A model generated the notes under the pieces. The model searched no databases. It was not told the DNA's origin and saw nothing but the letters and a program-made list of their open reading frames with translations. From Chionoecetes opilio (Eukaryota; Arthropoda; Malacostraca; Decapoda; Majidae): DNA of 64,000 bases. Positions 46,108 through 57,929 of this stretch are shown here, piece after piece. Location of the stretch: assembly GCA_016584305.1 (NCBI GenBank), contig JACEEZ010018108.1, forward strand, positions 31,210 to 95,209. The letters are read 5' to 3'. Position numbers and translations under genes: made by a program. Numbering within the stretch: the first letter of the stretch is position 1; the number at the start of each line of letters is the position of its first letter.

Positions 46108-47180
46108 GATAATGGAGAAAAAGCAATTGATAGTTGCCTAAGTAATAGGCAACAAAGGGTTGCAATTAATGGTTCTAAATCTGAATGGGGACTGGTGACA
46201 AGTGGAGTTCCACAAGGATCTGTTTTGGGTCCATTACTATTTTTGATTTACATCAACGACTTGGATAGTGGGATTAGCAGTGATATCAGCAAGTTTGCTA
46301 ATGATACTAAGTTAAGTAGGATTATTGGATCACAGTCTGATGTAAACATATTGCAGGGAGACTTAGATAAACTTAACGAGTGGGCAGTCAGATGGCAGAT
46401 GGAATTTAATATTGATAAATGCAGCGTTATGAATGTTGGTAGAAAAAAACCCTGGTAATAGATACACCATAAGCAATGTATCGCTGAAAAGATCAGAAGG
46501 TGAAAAAGATCTTGGAGTGAGGGTGAGCCCAGACCTCCGACCTAGGAAACAATGTATTGAGGCCAGAAATAGAGCTAATAGAGTATTAGGATTCGTTACC
46601 AGAAGTGTTAAAAGTAGAAGTGCGGAAGTTATTCTAAAGCTTTATCTGGCTCTAGTCAGGCCTCACGTAGACTTTGCGGTTCAGTTTTGGTCTCTATATT
46701 ACAGGATGGATATAGCCTTGTCAGAATCAGTGCAGAGAAGGATGACCAAAATGATACAAGGGATGCGTAACTTTAGTTATGAGAGGAGATTGAAGTTATT
46801 AAAATTACACTCACTCGAGAGACGCAGAGTAAGGACCGATCTGATAGAAGTTTTTCAGTGGATAAAGGGATTTAATAAAGGAGAGGTAGGAAAAGTTCTT
46901 ACGGCTTTTAACCAGGGTAGAACAAGAAGTAACGGATTCAAGCTGGAAAAGCGTAGATTTAGAAAGGAAATAGGGAAAAACTGGTTCACAAATAGGGTGG
47001 TGAATGAATGGAATGGTCTCAGTAGACAGGTAGTTAGTGCGGAGTCATTAGGGAGCTTTAAAGAGGAGCTGGATAGGTTCATGGATGGGGATGAAAGGTG
47101 GATGTAGGTAGTGTTAGGTGACAGGAAGTATCACGTGTAGGCCTCGCGGCCTCTTGTAGCTCCCTTATTTTCTTATGTTA
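46108..47180 (+). mobile_element. CR1-like LINE, 5'-truncated
   Basis: The reverse transcriptase C-terminal half plus a 3' UTR with CTCGCGGCCTCTTGTAGC and a TTCTTATG-type tail. The best copy of the family in the window; others at 16235, 37498, 47208 and 61395. Confidence 0.85.
46195..47104 (+). pseudogene. CR1-like reverse transcriptase C-terminal half
   Basis: 46195-46458 holds SGVPQGSVLGPLLFLIYIND (motif B region) and SKFANDTKLS, where the catalytic FADD reads FAND. An extra A in the run at 46441-46447 shifts the frame, which then continues 46433-47104 with EKDLGVRVSPDL, RRMTKMIQGMRNF, NRVVNEWNGLSRQVVS and MDGDERWM. In an intact relative this primes and copies LINE RNA at the target. The shift in a homopolymer could be a read error; the D-to-N change is a true substitution. 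Confidence 0.85.
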
Positions 47181-47207
47181 TGTTCTTATGATCTGAGAAT
47201 TCACTGG

Positions 47208-47400
47208 CAGGAAATTATTGGAATGGACTCAGTCGTCATGTGGTCAGTGCGGAGTCAATACGGAGCTTTAAAAGGAGGCTGGATAAATTCATGGATGGGG
47301 ATGAAAGGTGGATGTAGGTGGTGTTAAGTAACAAGAACTACCACGTATATATCTCGCGGCCTCTTGTAGCTTCCTTATTTTCTTAAGTTCTTATGTTCTG
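47208..47400 (+). mobile_element. CR1-like LINE 3' end, second fragment
   Basis: A separate 3' end (GGAATGGACTCAG, MDGDERWM, CTCGCGGCCTCTTGTAGC, tail) immediately downstream of the first, so two insertions landed at or near one site. Confidence 0.8.
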
Positions 47401-48259
47401 AGATGGCATGGTTGTTATCTTCTTGGGCATAGACCCTGTGTTTATGTCTTGGGATATAAATTATTTGTTATTCACTTTTGATATTTGTCCCGGTGTTGTA
47501 TTCTTCCAGCCTTGACCTTGATAGCCCAGCTTGTTTAAAGGCTTGTCCAGAGTAGGGGTGATGAGGCTGGCGGTGAGGCTGGCGCTGTTAAATTTCGACT
47601 GTTTCAACACCGCCAGGCTGATGCTGGGCCGCTCCAACCCTCCCCTATATTTGCCGCACTGCCCTCGTCATTCACGCATCAGTGCTCGACATGCTCCAGT
47701 GAAGGCAGGTCGTATATCGCAGCGCTCCGTGAAAAAATGTCTTGTTCAAGTTGTACTAACCACGTTGAGTGGACACGGAGCAATACTCTTTACTTGATTG
47801 AATTATTGAAGCAGCATCCGTGCATCTGGGATGTTAAAGTAATCGTCCAGACCATTTCATCATTCCTGATTTAATGCAATCAAAGCATAGCCATTAACGA
47901 GTATATCAACAATACGTCGTCACTTTTTGTATCCAGTCAGCCGTTTTTAAATAATCCGCAATCAAAATCTGCAAATTCCCCGAGTTTTCAAAACGCTCTC
48001 AAGGTTTGCAGACGCTCAGGCTCAGGCTCGGTGACGTAGCATCAGGAGGCTCATCTTCCCGCGCTGATCAGAGAGAGACGTAAACACAGAGATAAATACA
48101 GGGTGTAACACGATTTTATGCAAATGTTGATACAGGAGATAGACCGAATTATTCTAAGAACAAAATGCTCTATACCCATATGCTTTCTGAAGCTTCCTTT
48201 ACGTGACATGGAGTGAGAAAGAATTACCGCGGCCGTCATGTAACTCACGGCTAGCGGGA

Positions 48260-50371
48260 GGCAGGAGGTATGAGATGTGCACTCGCGCGTATGCCCCCCG
48301 GTGAAATTATGAATTATCTAATCATAATTTCTACTAGTTATGGACAATTACAGATCTTATAAGTTTTAACTACACAATCGATATTAATAAACGGCTGTTA
48401 TTTACCAAATAAGCAGTACATGAGAAAGCAGGGCTGTCATAAGCAATAATGTAAAGGGCTACTTGGACATTATGTCGGCGAGGAAGAGGCAAGGTGGGTA
48501 GGGATGGGTGCCGTGCGAGGCTACATCAGCTGTGTCCCTCCTTCTCCCCCCCAGGGGCAGTGGCAGTGTTTAGTTTGAGAGAGTGAACTCTGCGGACAAT
48601 GCCGTACTCCTACAGTAACGTGGGAGTATGCGGATATGGTTTTATCTACGGGTTCTGCAATGGAAGTGCAAATGCTGCCGTACAGGAATACAGAAGAAGA
48701 TACCCTAACAGAAAATGTCCCAATGTTCGAACATTTTACAGGGTATTTCAACACCTTCGTGACAAAGGATCTTTCCCTGGAATGGGTGCAACAGCTGAAA
48801 GGATAGGGGAACATGGAAAGGTGAGGCAGATTCTTCATGCAGCGGAAAACAGCCCAGACATAAGCACAAGAAGAATTTCCCTCCGACTTGGAGTTTCTCA
48901 CATGAAAGCATGGAGGGTGCTGAGAAAAGAAGGTCTTCATCCATATCATCTGCACAAGGTTCAACATCTTCAGGATGGAGATTCAGTGAGGCGATTGGAG
49001 TTTTGTAAATCGCTACAAGCAAATTCCCAGCTGTGGAAATATATTTTGTTCACCGGTGAGGCCACATTTACCCGTGCCGGAATGCATAATGCTCATAATG
49101 AACATTGGTGATCAAAGGAGAATCCTCACAAGATGGTAGAAAGTAATTTCCAGCAAAGATTTTCTATTAATGTCTGGTTGGCATGATTGGTGAGCACTTG
49201 ATTGGCCCACACATCTTTCAAGATCGCATTAACGGGGGTATTTATGCTAACTTTTTGATAGATCACCTCCCCTCACTCCTAGATGTTCCCCTGGGCACAC
49301 GGCGCCGACTAGTATTTCAGCATGACGGGGCACCACCACACTTCAGTAAGCAGTGAGGCAGCATCTTGACAAACATTTCCCGGACGGTGGATAGGCCGGG
49401 GAGGACCACACCCATGGCCTGCCAGATCACCAGACCTAACACCACTGGATTTTTATCTCTGGGGAGACATGAAATCACATGTATACAATAAGAAAAGTGA
49501 CAACAAGCAAGAACTTCTGGAGAGAATAATGGCAGCTTCACAGCACATCAAGAACAAGCCAGAAATTCTAAGAAAAAGTGTTCATTCCATACTTCAGCGA
49601 GCGCAACTGTGTATTGAAGCTGATGGTGGCCACTTTGAACACTTGCTGTGATCATCACAACATTAAGGTAAGTCATGATGACAAGAGACAGTACGTAAGA
49701 GTAAGTAGATCGAGCTGCCCGGGAGATTACTGACATTCAGCTGTAGACGTTGCCACGTAGCATTTTACAGTATTAGTGTGTCAAATTTCAGCTATGCTGT
49801 CTTCATGTAATGCTTATCAGTAAATTTTATGAATCTTTGTCTCGTTATAAGATACTGTAATGCTCCCTAATTTGGAACAATCATAATTAAACTAATGTTC
49901 ATAATTTCAGAGATGACCACGATCCGTAAATAATCCCCATATCCAGAACCCCATATCCAGAATAATACTCCACATTGTACCGTAAGCGTACAACACTGTC
50001 TACAGCTTATTTCTCTCAAATTGATACTAAATAAGTCATGATTTTAACTCTCTCAAACTAAACACTGTCGCTAATCTGGGCGGGAGAAGGAGGGACACAG
50101 CTGATGTAGCCTCGCACGGCACCCATCCCTACCCACCTTGCCTCTCCTCGCCGACATAATGCCAAGTAGCCCTTTACATTATTGCTTATGACAGCCCTGC
50201 TGTTTCTCATGTACTACTTATTTGGTAAATAACAGCCGTTTATTAATATCGATTGTGTGGTTAAAACTTATAAGATACTGTAATTGTCCATAACTAGTAG
50301 AAATTATGATTAAATAATTCATAATTTCACCGGGGGACATACGCGCGAGTGCACATCTCATACCTCCTGCC
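48260..50371 (+). mobile_element. Tc1/IS630-type transposon, innermost of three
   Basis: About 2.1 kb with inverted ends of some 300 bp (GGCAGGAGGTATGAGATGTG and complement; GGTGAAATTATGAATTA inside). Carries one plus-strand transposase. A TA duplication could not be placed exactly. Confidence 0.75.
48599..49651 (+). pseudogene. Tc1/IS630-family transposase, disrupted
   Basis: Starts MPYSYSNVGVCGYGF at 48599. Helix-turn-helix regions: NVRTFYRVFQHL, then STRRISLRLGVSHMKAWRVL. First catalytic Asp position is altered: FTGEATFTRAG, where the family has FTDEATF (D to G). The second Asp is kept in VFQHDGAPPHF (in another frame, about 49312-49345). Frame breaks lie at 49111, about 49185 and about 49350. 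Length to the last recognisable part is about 350 codons, normal for the family. It would cut and paste the 48.26-50.37 kb element but is inactive here. Confidence 0.75.
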
Positions 50372-53292
50372 AAGATAAAGAGACAGATAAAGAAAGATAA
50401 AGAGACACCTGTTAATCCACCTCGTACTCGGGCTCAAACATATAGGATCCCATGACAATCTGAGGTTCGTTTTCCTCATAGTATACGCGACCAGCGTCCA
50501 TTTCTTTCGGTGTCAGATTGAGCATCGTACTCTAAATCTGTCACAGCGACAGATTCACTGTCTGACACCGAAGTACAATCGCTCATCATAACATTTGCCG
50601 ACAGGTGCCAGACAGAGTGTCTGCGGGCGTCCCTGTTCTGACGTCATCAATAACAGTCGTAGCCCTGTTGGAGGGAAGATTTTTTTTTTTCGCGCGCTTT
50701 TTACAAAAGTCGTGTTTTTACGGAAATAAGGCCTGGAAATCAATTATTTTTGGTGGATTAGGTGTTTTGAATGTACAATTCAATTCAACATAATTCGGCA
50801 AAAAAAAAATGGGTCTGGACGACTACTTTAAGAGCAAGGACTACAAGATGAGGGACATCAAGAGTGCAAGTCTGGAAGCAATGAGAACTGAATTGTCTCA
50901 ATCCCTGAATTTTGAACTTATTTTTTTCTGTTTACAGACGTCTGGTGGCGTGAATACTTACATTTCTTACTTTCTTACAATACTTACAAATAAACATTAT
51001 ATAAATAACAATGATAATGATGATAATTATAGTAGTATTAATAATCATATTCTCATAGTGGAAAGAGGAGGATTAATAACAGGGAGTGGCATGGAGAGGT
51101 AAGGGAGAAGGCCTATTCTAAGCCACGATACAAAATTCGTCGTGTTCTCGTTGTTTTCTATGGAGCTGAATGGCGCGTACGCCGTGATGAGGGATGGCGG
51201 TGAGGCATAGTCTGGACACAAGGCTGGTTTTTCAACACGTTGCCATGTCTCACCGCCAGCCTCATCACCCCTAGTCTGGACAGGCCTTAAGGGGCATTGA
51301 ACGCGACCTTCTTGATCCAGGCCAGGTGGGGTGAGTAGCGCAGGTTGACGTATATGCCGGGGTAGTCCTTGTGGCCACAGCCTCGGCCATGCGACACGAT
51401 GCCCGCCACCACGTAGCGTCCCTGGACGTCCTGAGTCACAAGGGGTCCGCCCGAAGCACCCTGAGGGAAGGAGGACAAAAGTAACATTATAGCAGAAGGT
51501 GTCTGTGAATGGCCAGGTGACTTTACTAAAACCATTACTGTAAAGGTTTTTCTCAGCGCCAAGCCTGGTGAAAGAAAGGCAGAGGGCCTCCTATGTATAT
51601 AATCCTTGTGGCGCCCTTCCTTACGAGTACAAACAGGCTGGAAAGGACAGCAGGAGGAGGAGGTTGGCGGGAGGCAGGAGGAGGAGGTGGTAAAGAAGAA
51701 ACATCAAGGAACAATAAATAGTACCACATATGTTGCGCTTTACGAGGTTGTTTGTGAATATCTGCACTACATGACCTACAGGGAGCGACATAGAATAATT
51801 CAGGATAAAGCTCCTCCTCAACCTCCAATCCTTCTAGTGAATAGTCGAAGCCGACAGGAATGGAAGAAACACGGTGCAACATAGAAAAATTGCACATGGT
51901 TTTTCACGGGATGGAGAGGAGGAGGAGAGGAGGAGGAGGAGGATGTTCACGACGTTGGCAAAGGTGAACCTGGTGTCAGCAGCCTCACAAACATTCACTC
52001 ACAAACACACATATCATCAGGTTATCCAGCCAGTCATACATGATGTCAGCGTGGTGGCAGACTTACAATGCAAGCGTCCTTCACGCCGTGCGGATCCCCG
52101 GCACACAGGGTCTCGCGGCCCATGCCCTGAGGCCAGTGTTTGTAGTACATGGACAGCGTGGAGTAGCTGCGAACACACACGAGCCTAGCGGGAACACCGT
52201 CACCTCGATCTCCTTCAGGACTGAGTTGGAGTTAACACCTGTGGAAGAAGTTTGTGTTTACCATTCATGATAATTGTGAACCTTGCGTTTTGATGCCATG
52301 GGTTGTGGAAAATTTGTTGATAAGAATTAGATATGGAACATTTCACCATTTCAATTTCATTCGAGATTATGAATCAATTTTCTAAAGTTGGTAGTACAGC
52401 GAAACTTACCACCAAATGTGTTACCGAAAGTGAGCAGCTTCGCCTTGGTGTCCGTGATGTCTGTGTTGGCCGCCGCGCCCCACGGCAGGCACACGGGACT
52501 CACGCTCTTCTGTGGACCAATGTTTTACCCAGTTAAAAAATGCATTTATGTACGATTTGCCAAGAACAATTAGATGATAGTTTAATTTTTATATTGATTA
52601 AAAATTCAACTTACATGATTTGACCTGAAGAGGACTGTTGAGCTGAGTCTGACGAGGGCGAGGCTGTGGTAGGCCCGTGGCGGGAGTAGTCCGGTGGGGG
52701 ACGACCTCCGCCACACTGAAGTCTTGGGAGTCGCTCCGTCATGGTCGTCGTTGAAGTCGTATTCCCCCCGGCGCACCACGGCCGCCTCCCTGCAAGGCAA
52801 CGCCCACGGCAAACCCACACACGGCATTACCACTAAATAACACGCTTTGTCTTGCACAGACGAGCTGCAGACACTCAGAATTATGATTCAAATAATACAA
52901 ATCATTATTGTTTAGGTATACTAACGGGTCCTGGAAGCAGTAGGCTTCAGAGAGCACCCAGTGTTCATTGATCAGCATGCTGCGCATAACCAATCATTGC
53001 CTTCACTCTCCTTCCGGCCTACCAAAGCCTGAGGGATAATATAAGCATGTAAAGTACGAAGTACAAGGGCATATAATCAGATCTGATGCCACATTTTGCA
53101 TGAGTGTTGCGCGCCACCCACCATCCAGGGCCACGTCACCCCCGAGACTTCATGGTGGCTCTCAGGGTTGGAGCTGGAGACTGTTCCGAATCCGAAGAGC
53201 TACGGTTTACTGGCAGAGCAATCTAAAATAGTTTTATGTACTATGAATATTATGTATTATATTAGATAAATAGTAAAGAGACAGATAGACTG

Positions 53293-53299
53293 CTATTAT

Positions 53300-53334
<35 letters not shown>

Positions 53335-53348
53335 AAATATATATATAT

Positions 53349-53382
<34 letters not shown>
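53293..53382. repeat. (TA)n microsatellite
   Basis: TA repeat with AAATATA breaks, directly before the second Penelope-like palindrome. Confidence 0.95.
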
Positions 53383-53430
53383 GAAGATATAACCAGCGCG
53401 GGTAGAAACATCTTGATTGTTTATTTGAAC

Positions 53431-53458
53431 GTTTCGGCTATACATAAGCCATCATCAG
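53431..53458 (-). ncRNA. Hammerhead ribozyme-like core
   Basis: Minus strand: CTGATGA, helix II GGCT/AGCC, GAAAC, then GTT...AAC as a possible short helix III, the same layout as at 41112-41139. Confidence 0.6.
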
Positions 53459-54269
53459 CCTAAAATCGGATACAAAATTTTGTTAAAAATGAAAATATAC
53501 AAATTATAAAATTATTTGCGCATTTAAAATGCCTAACCTAAAATAAATAAAATAAGAATAAAAATTATAAAACAGTAATAAAAAATACTACACCTACCAA
53601 TCAACATCGCAGTGGAGTGTGGGATTCCCACATGGTTTAAAAGCACACAAGCGGGGTTGAGGTGCCCTGTGCGCAGAGGGACGGTTTGGGGGGGGGGGTG
53701 AGGAGGCTCTCACATATCCATCGGGTGGAGTCGTGGGAGCTTGTGTGTAAAATATTAAAGTCTTGGTTTGTTTATTGGGTGGCCTGAGGCTTCGGAATGA
53801 TCCCGAACGGCTGAAAATGGTGGTTTCGACACGGGTTTGCCAGTCCTGTGAGACAGTCCCCGATGCTCCGCGACCGATGTCTCACAGGACTGGCAAACCC
53901 GTGTCCAAACCACCATTTTCAGCCATTCGGGATTATTCCGAAACCTCAGGCCACCCAATAACAAACCAAGACTTTAATATTTTACACACAAGCTCCCACG
54001 ACTCCACCCGATGGATATGTGAGAGCCTCCTCACCCACCACCACAAACCGTCCTTCTGCGCACAGGGCACCTCAACCCCGCTTGTGTGCTTTTAACCCAT
54101 GTGGGAATCCCACACTCCACTGCGATGTTGATTGGTAGGTGTAGTATTTTTATTACTGTTTTATAATTTTTATTCTTATTTTATTTTATTTTAGGTTAGG
54201 CATTTTAAATGCGCAAAATTTTATAATTTGTAATTTTCATTTTAACAAAATTTTGTATCCGATTTTAGG

Positions 54270-54298
54270 GTGATGATGGCTTATGTATAGCCGGAAAC
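54270..54298 (+). ncRNA. Hammerhead-like core, mutated copy
   Basis: Mirror of 53431-53458, but the first box reads GTGATGA and an extra G precedes GAAAC, so this copy should not self-cleave. Confidence 0.5.
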
Positions 54299-54394
54299 GT
54301 TCAAATAACAATCAAGATGTTTCTAACCCCGCTGGTTTATATCTTTATTATAAGATCTCGCTTCCCTCATGGAGAAAGTATTGCCTCTATTATA

Positions 54395-54447
54395 TTATAT
54401 TATGTATATATATATATTATATATATATAATATATATAATATATAAT

Positions 54448-54499
<52 letters not shown>

Positions 54500-54560
54500 A
54501 TATATTATATATATATATATATATTTTATATATATAATTTTTTTTTTTTTTTTTTTTTCT
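54395..54560. repeat. (TA)n microsatellite and poly-T
   Basis: TA repeats to about 54537, then 20 T residues. Confidence 0.95.
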
Positions 54561-55190
54561 CATTTGGAAATACTTCATGCTTGAAACAACAGATATTTCA
54601 CGTTCATTTTTAGATTGTACATTTTGATTTTGTGTGAAAATAAATCTCTATAAAGAAAAATGTATGTCACGAAGCACATTAATGCAGTGTGACTGTGTGT
54701 GACTGTGTGCGTGTGCGTGTGCGTGCTTGCGTGCGTCCCTTTGCTTTGCGTGTGTGATTTCCCGTGCGGGGTGAAGGGGGGGCCCAAAAAAGCATTTTAC
54801 CAAAGCTGAGGGAGGGAGGGGAGACGATAACTTTGGGTCGGGGGAAACCATCTGAAACAAGTGAAATAATTAAAGGGGTATTTAAACCCAACAACACAAA
54901 ACACACACACACACACACCCCCCCCCTCCTCGATCGCTAGCCCCGGCTCGCGTGGTAAAGGGACCAGGGGTAAAAAAAACACACCGCCTGTGGGGCAAAG
55001 GGGGTTTTTCGTAAAAGCCATTGCGCCTTTATGTGCAGGGCCCCATTCGAACCCCTCTCGCCCCCGGGGATTTTCTCTGGCAAAGGGACTACTGGTTGTG
55101 TATTTTGGATTTTAACCCCTCTTTTAGGCGACACATTACTACAAACCCTCTAAGCTGCTGATACGAAAATCCTGAAAAAAATCCATTCCT
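54561..55190. other. No gene recognised
   Basis: GTGCGTGTGC-type simple repeat near 54690-54740, then sequence with inflated homopolymers. Confidence 0.5.
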
Positions 55191-57160
55191 AAAGGTTTGG
55201 GGCCCTAAGAAAAGCCTAGAAAGACCCAAAAGAAAAAGCCTAAAGAAAGACCCTAAAGAAGGGCCAAAAGGGAGGGAGCCAAAGTAAGAGCCAAAGAAAG
55301 GGGTTTTAAAGAAAAAGCCTAAAGAAAGAAGCTAAAGAAATTGCCTAAGGAAAGAGCCTAAAGAAAGAAGCAAAGAAAGTGCCAAGGGAAAAAGACCCAA
55401 AAATAAAGAGCCAAAGGGAAAGGGGCCAAAGAAAGACCCCTAAAGAAAGGGTCAAAATTTAAAAAGGGGCCTAAAGAAAGAGCCAAAAAAAAGAGCCTAA
55501 AAAAAGGGGGGGCCAAAAGAAAGAGCTAAAAAAAGAGCCAAAGGAAAGAGCCTAAAAAAAAAGGGGCAAAAGGAAAGAGCCTAAAAAACCAAAGAGCCTT
55601 TAAAAATGGGCCCTAAAAAAGAGCCTAAAAATAGAGCCAAAGAAAAGCCTAAAAAAGGACCCTTTTAAAAGGAGCCTAAGGCAAGACCCTAAGGCAAGAG
55701 CCTAAGGCAAGAGCCAAAGGCAAAAACCCTAAGGCAAGAGCCTAAGGCAAGGAGCCAAAGGGGAAAGGGACCTTTAAGGATAGACCTAAGGATGACCCTT
55801 AAGCTAAAAAAGGCCTAAAGAAAAGCTTAAAGAAAAAAGCCAAAGAAAGAGCCAAAAGAAAGTCCCTAAGGAAAGAGCCCTAAGGAAAGAACCAAAGGGA
55901 AAAAGACCCTTAAAAAAAAGAACTTAAAAAGAGCCAAAGGGGAAAAGCCAAAGGAAAGAGGCAAAAAAAAAAAGGTCTAAAAAAAGAGTTAAAAAAAGAG
56001 CCAAAAAAAAGGGCCTAAAAAAAAGTGCCAAAAAAAAGTCCCAAAAAAAAAAGCCTAAAGAAAGACCTAAAAAAAAAACCCTAAAGAAAGAACCTAAAGA
56101 AAGGCCAAAGGGAAAAAGGCCCCAAAGGGAAAGGGGCCAAGGAAAGAACCTAAGGAAAGAGCCCCTTAAAAAGACCCCTAAAGAAAGAGCCTAAAGAAAG
56201 AGTCTAAAGAAAGAGTTTAAAGAAAAACCTAAGGAAAGACCCTAAAAAAAAGAGCCAAAAAGAAAGAGCCTAAAGGGGGAGCCAAAAGTAAGACCCCAAA
56301 GAAAGACCCCAAAAGAAAAAGTCTAAGGAAAGAGAAAGGGAAAAAAACCCAAAGGAAAGAGCCAAAAGAAAGAGTTAAAAAGAAAGAGCCTAAAAAAGAG
56401 CCAAAGGGAAAAGACCCTTTAAGGAAAGAGCCAAAGGGAAAAGGACCCCTAAAGAAAGACCCTAAGGAAAGGGGCCTAAAGAAAGAGCTTAAAGAAAGGG
56501 GCCTAAGGAAAGGGGCCCCAAAGGAAAGAGCCTAAAGAAAGAGTTTTAAAAAAAGAGCCTAAGGAAAGAGCCAAAGAAAGAGCCTAAAAGAAAGAGCCTG
56601 AAGAAAGAGCCTAAAGAAATAGCTAAAGAAAGAGCCAAAAGAAAGGCCAAAAGGGAAAGAGCCTAAAGAAAAGAGCCAAAAGAAAGGGCCAAAAGGGGCC
56701 TAAAAAAAGCCTAAGGAAAAAAACCTAAAAAAAGAGCCTAAAAAAAGAGGCTAAAAGAAAGAGCCTAAAGAAAAGAGCCCCTAAAGAAAGTGCCTAAAAA
56801 AAGAGCCTTAGAAAGGGGCCAAAAGGAAAGAGTTTTAAAAAAAAAGACCCAAAAAGAAAGAGCTTAAAAAAGAGTTTAAAAAAAGGTTTAAAGAAAAAAA
56901 CCTAAAGAAAAGCCTACAGAAAGAGCCTAAAAAAAAGAGCCAAAAGAAGCCTAAAAAAAAAGGGCCTACGAAAAAAAATTTACAGAAAGACCCTAAAGAA
57001 AGACCCCTAAAGAAAGACCAAAAAGAAAGAGCCTACAAAAAAAGCCAAAAGGGAAAGAGCCTAAGGAAAGAGCCTAAAGAAAGGCCTAAAAAAAGGGGCC
57101 CAAAAGTATAGCCTAAAAAAAGAGCCTACAAAAAGGACCCCAAAAAAAAAGGGAAATTTA
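55190..57160. repeat. 13-bp minisatellite (GAGCCTAAAGAAA), degraded
   Basis: About 150 units with variable homopolymer lengths, in an intron of unit 3. Confidence 0.85.
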
Positions 57161-57284
57161 AAAAAACCTTTGGGGGGTGTGAGGCATACTTTACCCATCA
57201 CACAACCCAACGGGTTTGTGGGAAAGGGCAACAAACCATAATAAGGGTTATCTTTTGGACTTTTCAATACGTCAAGAGGTTTTT

Positions 57285-57660
57285 TAAACATTAGTGGGAT
57301 TTTTTTTTTTGAAGGGGGGGTTTTTTTCCCTTATAAGGGGTTTTTTTTCACTGTCATAAGGGGGGTTTTTTCCTCAATTAGAAGGGGGAAAGGGGTTTTT
57401 TCTTTAAAAGGGGGGTTTTTAAATTAAAAGGGGGGTTTTCTTTTCAAAGTGGGGTTTCTCTTTTAAAGTGGGGTTTTCTCTGTTATAAGGGGGTTTTTTT
57501 GTTTTTAAGTGGGAAGTTTTTTTTTTATGGGGGGGGGTTTTCTTTTTTAAAAGGGGGGGTTTTCTTTTTTAAAAGTGGGGGTTTTTCTAAAATTAATGGG
57601 GGGTTTTTTCCTATTATAAGTGGGGTTTTTCCTCGTTAAAAAGGGGGGTTTTTTTTCCGT
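57285..57660. repeat. GGGGTTTT-rich degraded repeat
   Basis: About 22-bp units such as GGGGTTTTCTCTTTTAAAGT with stretched G and T runs. Confidence 0.75.
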
Positions 57661-57929
57661 CCCCTTTAAATATCCTTTTCTTTACTTGTTAAGATTAGTT
57701 TCGGCCCCCCAATACACACTCACCCAAGGATGTCCCGGCGGGAAAGGCGGGGGAGGGGGAAAGTCCTTGGGGTTTACCCTGCCATTTGCCTCAAAAACCG
57801 CGGGAGTGGCCGCAGTCGGAAAAACCCTTTTTCCCCCCGCGCCGAGGGAGTTAGGCAGGCGTCCCCTTCCCCCTGGTAATGGTGGCCTGGAAAAACTCTG
57901 CCCGGGGGGCCAGACCCTGGAAAAAAAGG

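Larger units (their letters stand above)
47834..50831. mobile_element. TTAA-flanked element, middle of three
   Basis: TTAA-AGTAATCGTCCAGACC at the left and GGTCTGGACGACTACT-TTAA at the right; the same family as 20162-20839. Its interior is split by the element at 48260-50371. Confidence 0.7.
47539..51287. mobile_element. PIF/Harbinger-like element, outermost of three
   Basis: 3749 bp. TIRs AGGCTTGTCCAGAGTAGGGG and (complement) AGGCCTGTCCAGACTAGGGG continue for about 40 bp and are flanked by TAA (47536-47538, 51288-51290). A TAA duplication is typical of PIF/Harbinger, but no transposase of its own is present, so the family is inference. Confidence 0.65.
53395..54350. mobile_element. Second palindromic Penelope-like element
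   Basis: Arms of about 460 bp (53390-53850, 53880-54345) are inverted copies. Coding in each arm (54095 side, plus strand: SGHPITNQDFNIL, then STRWICESLLTHHHKPSF) is the region just after a GIY-YIG domain in Penelope-like proteins. (TA)n flanks both sides. Confidence 0.7.
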
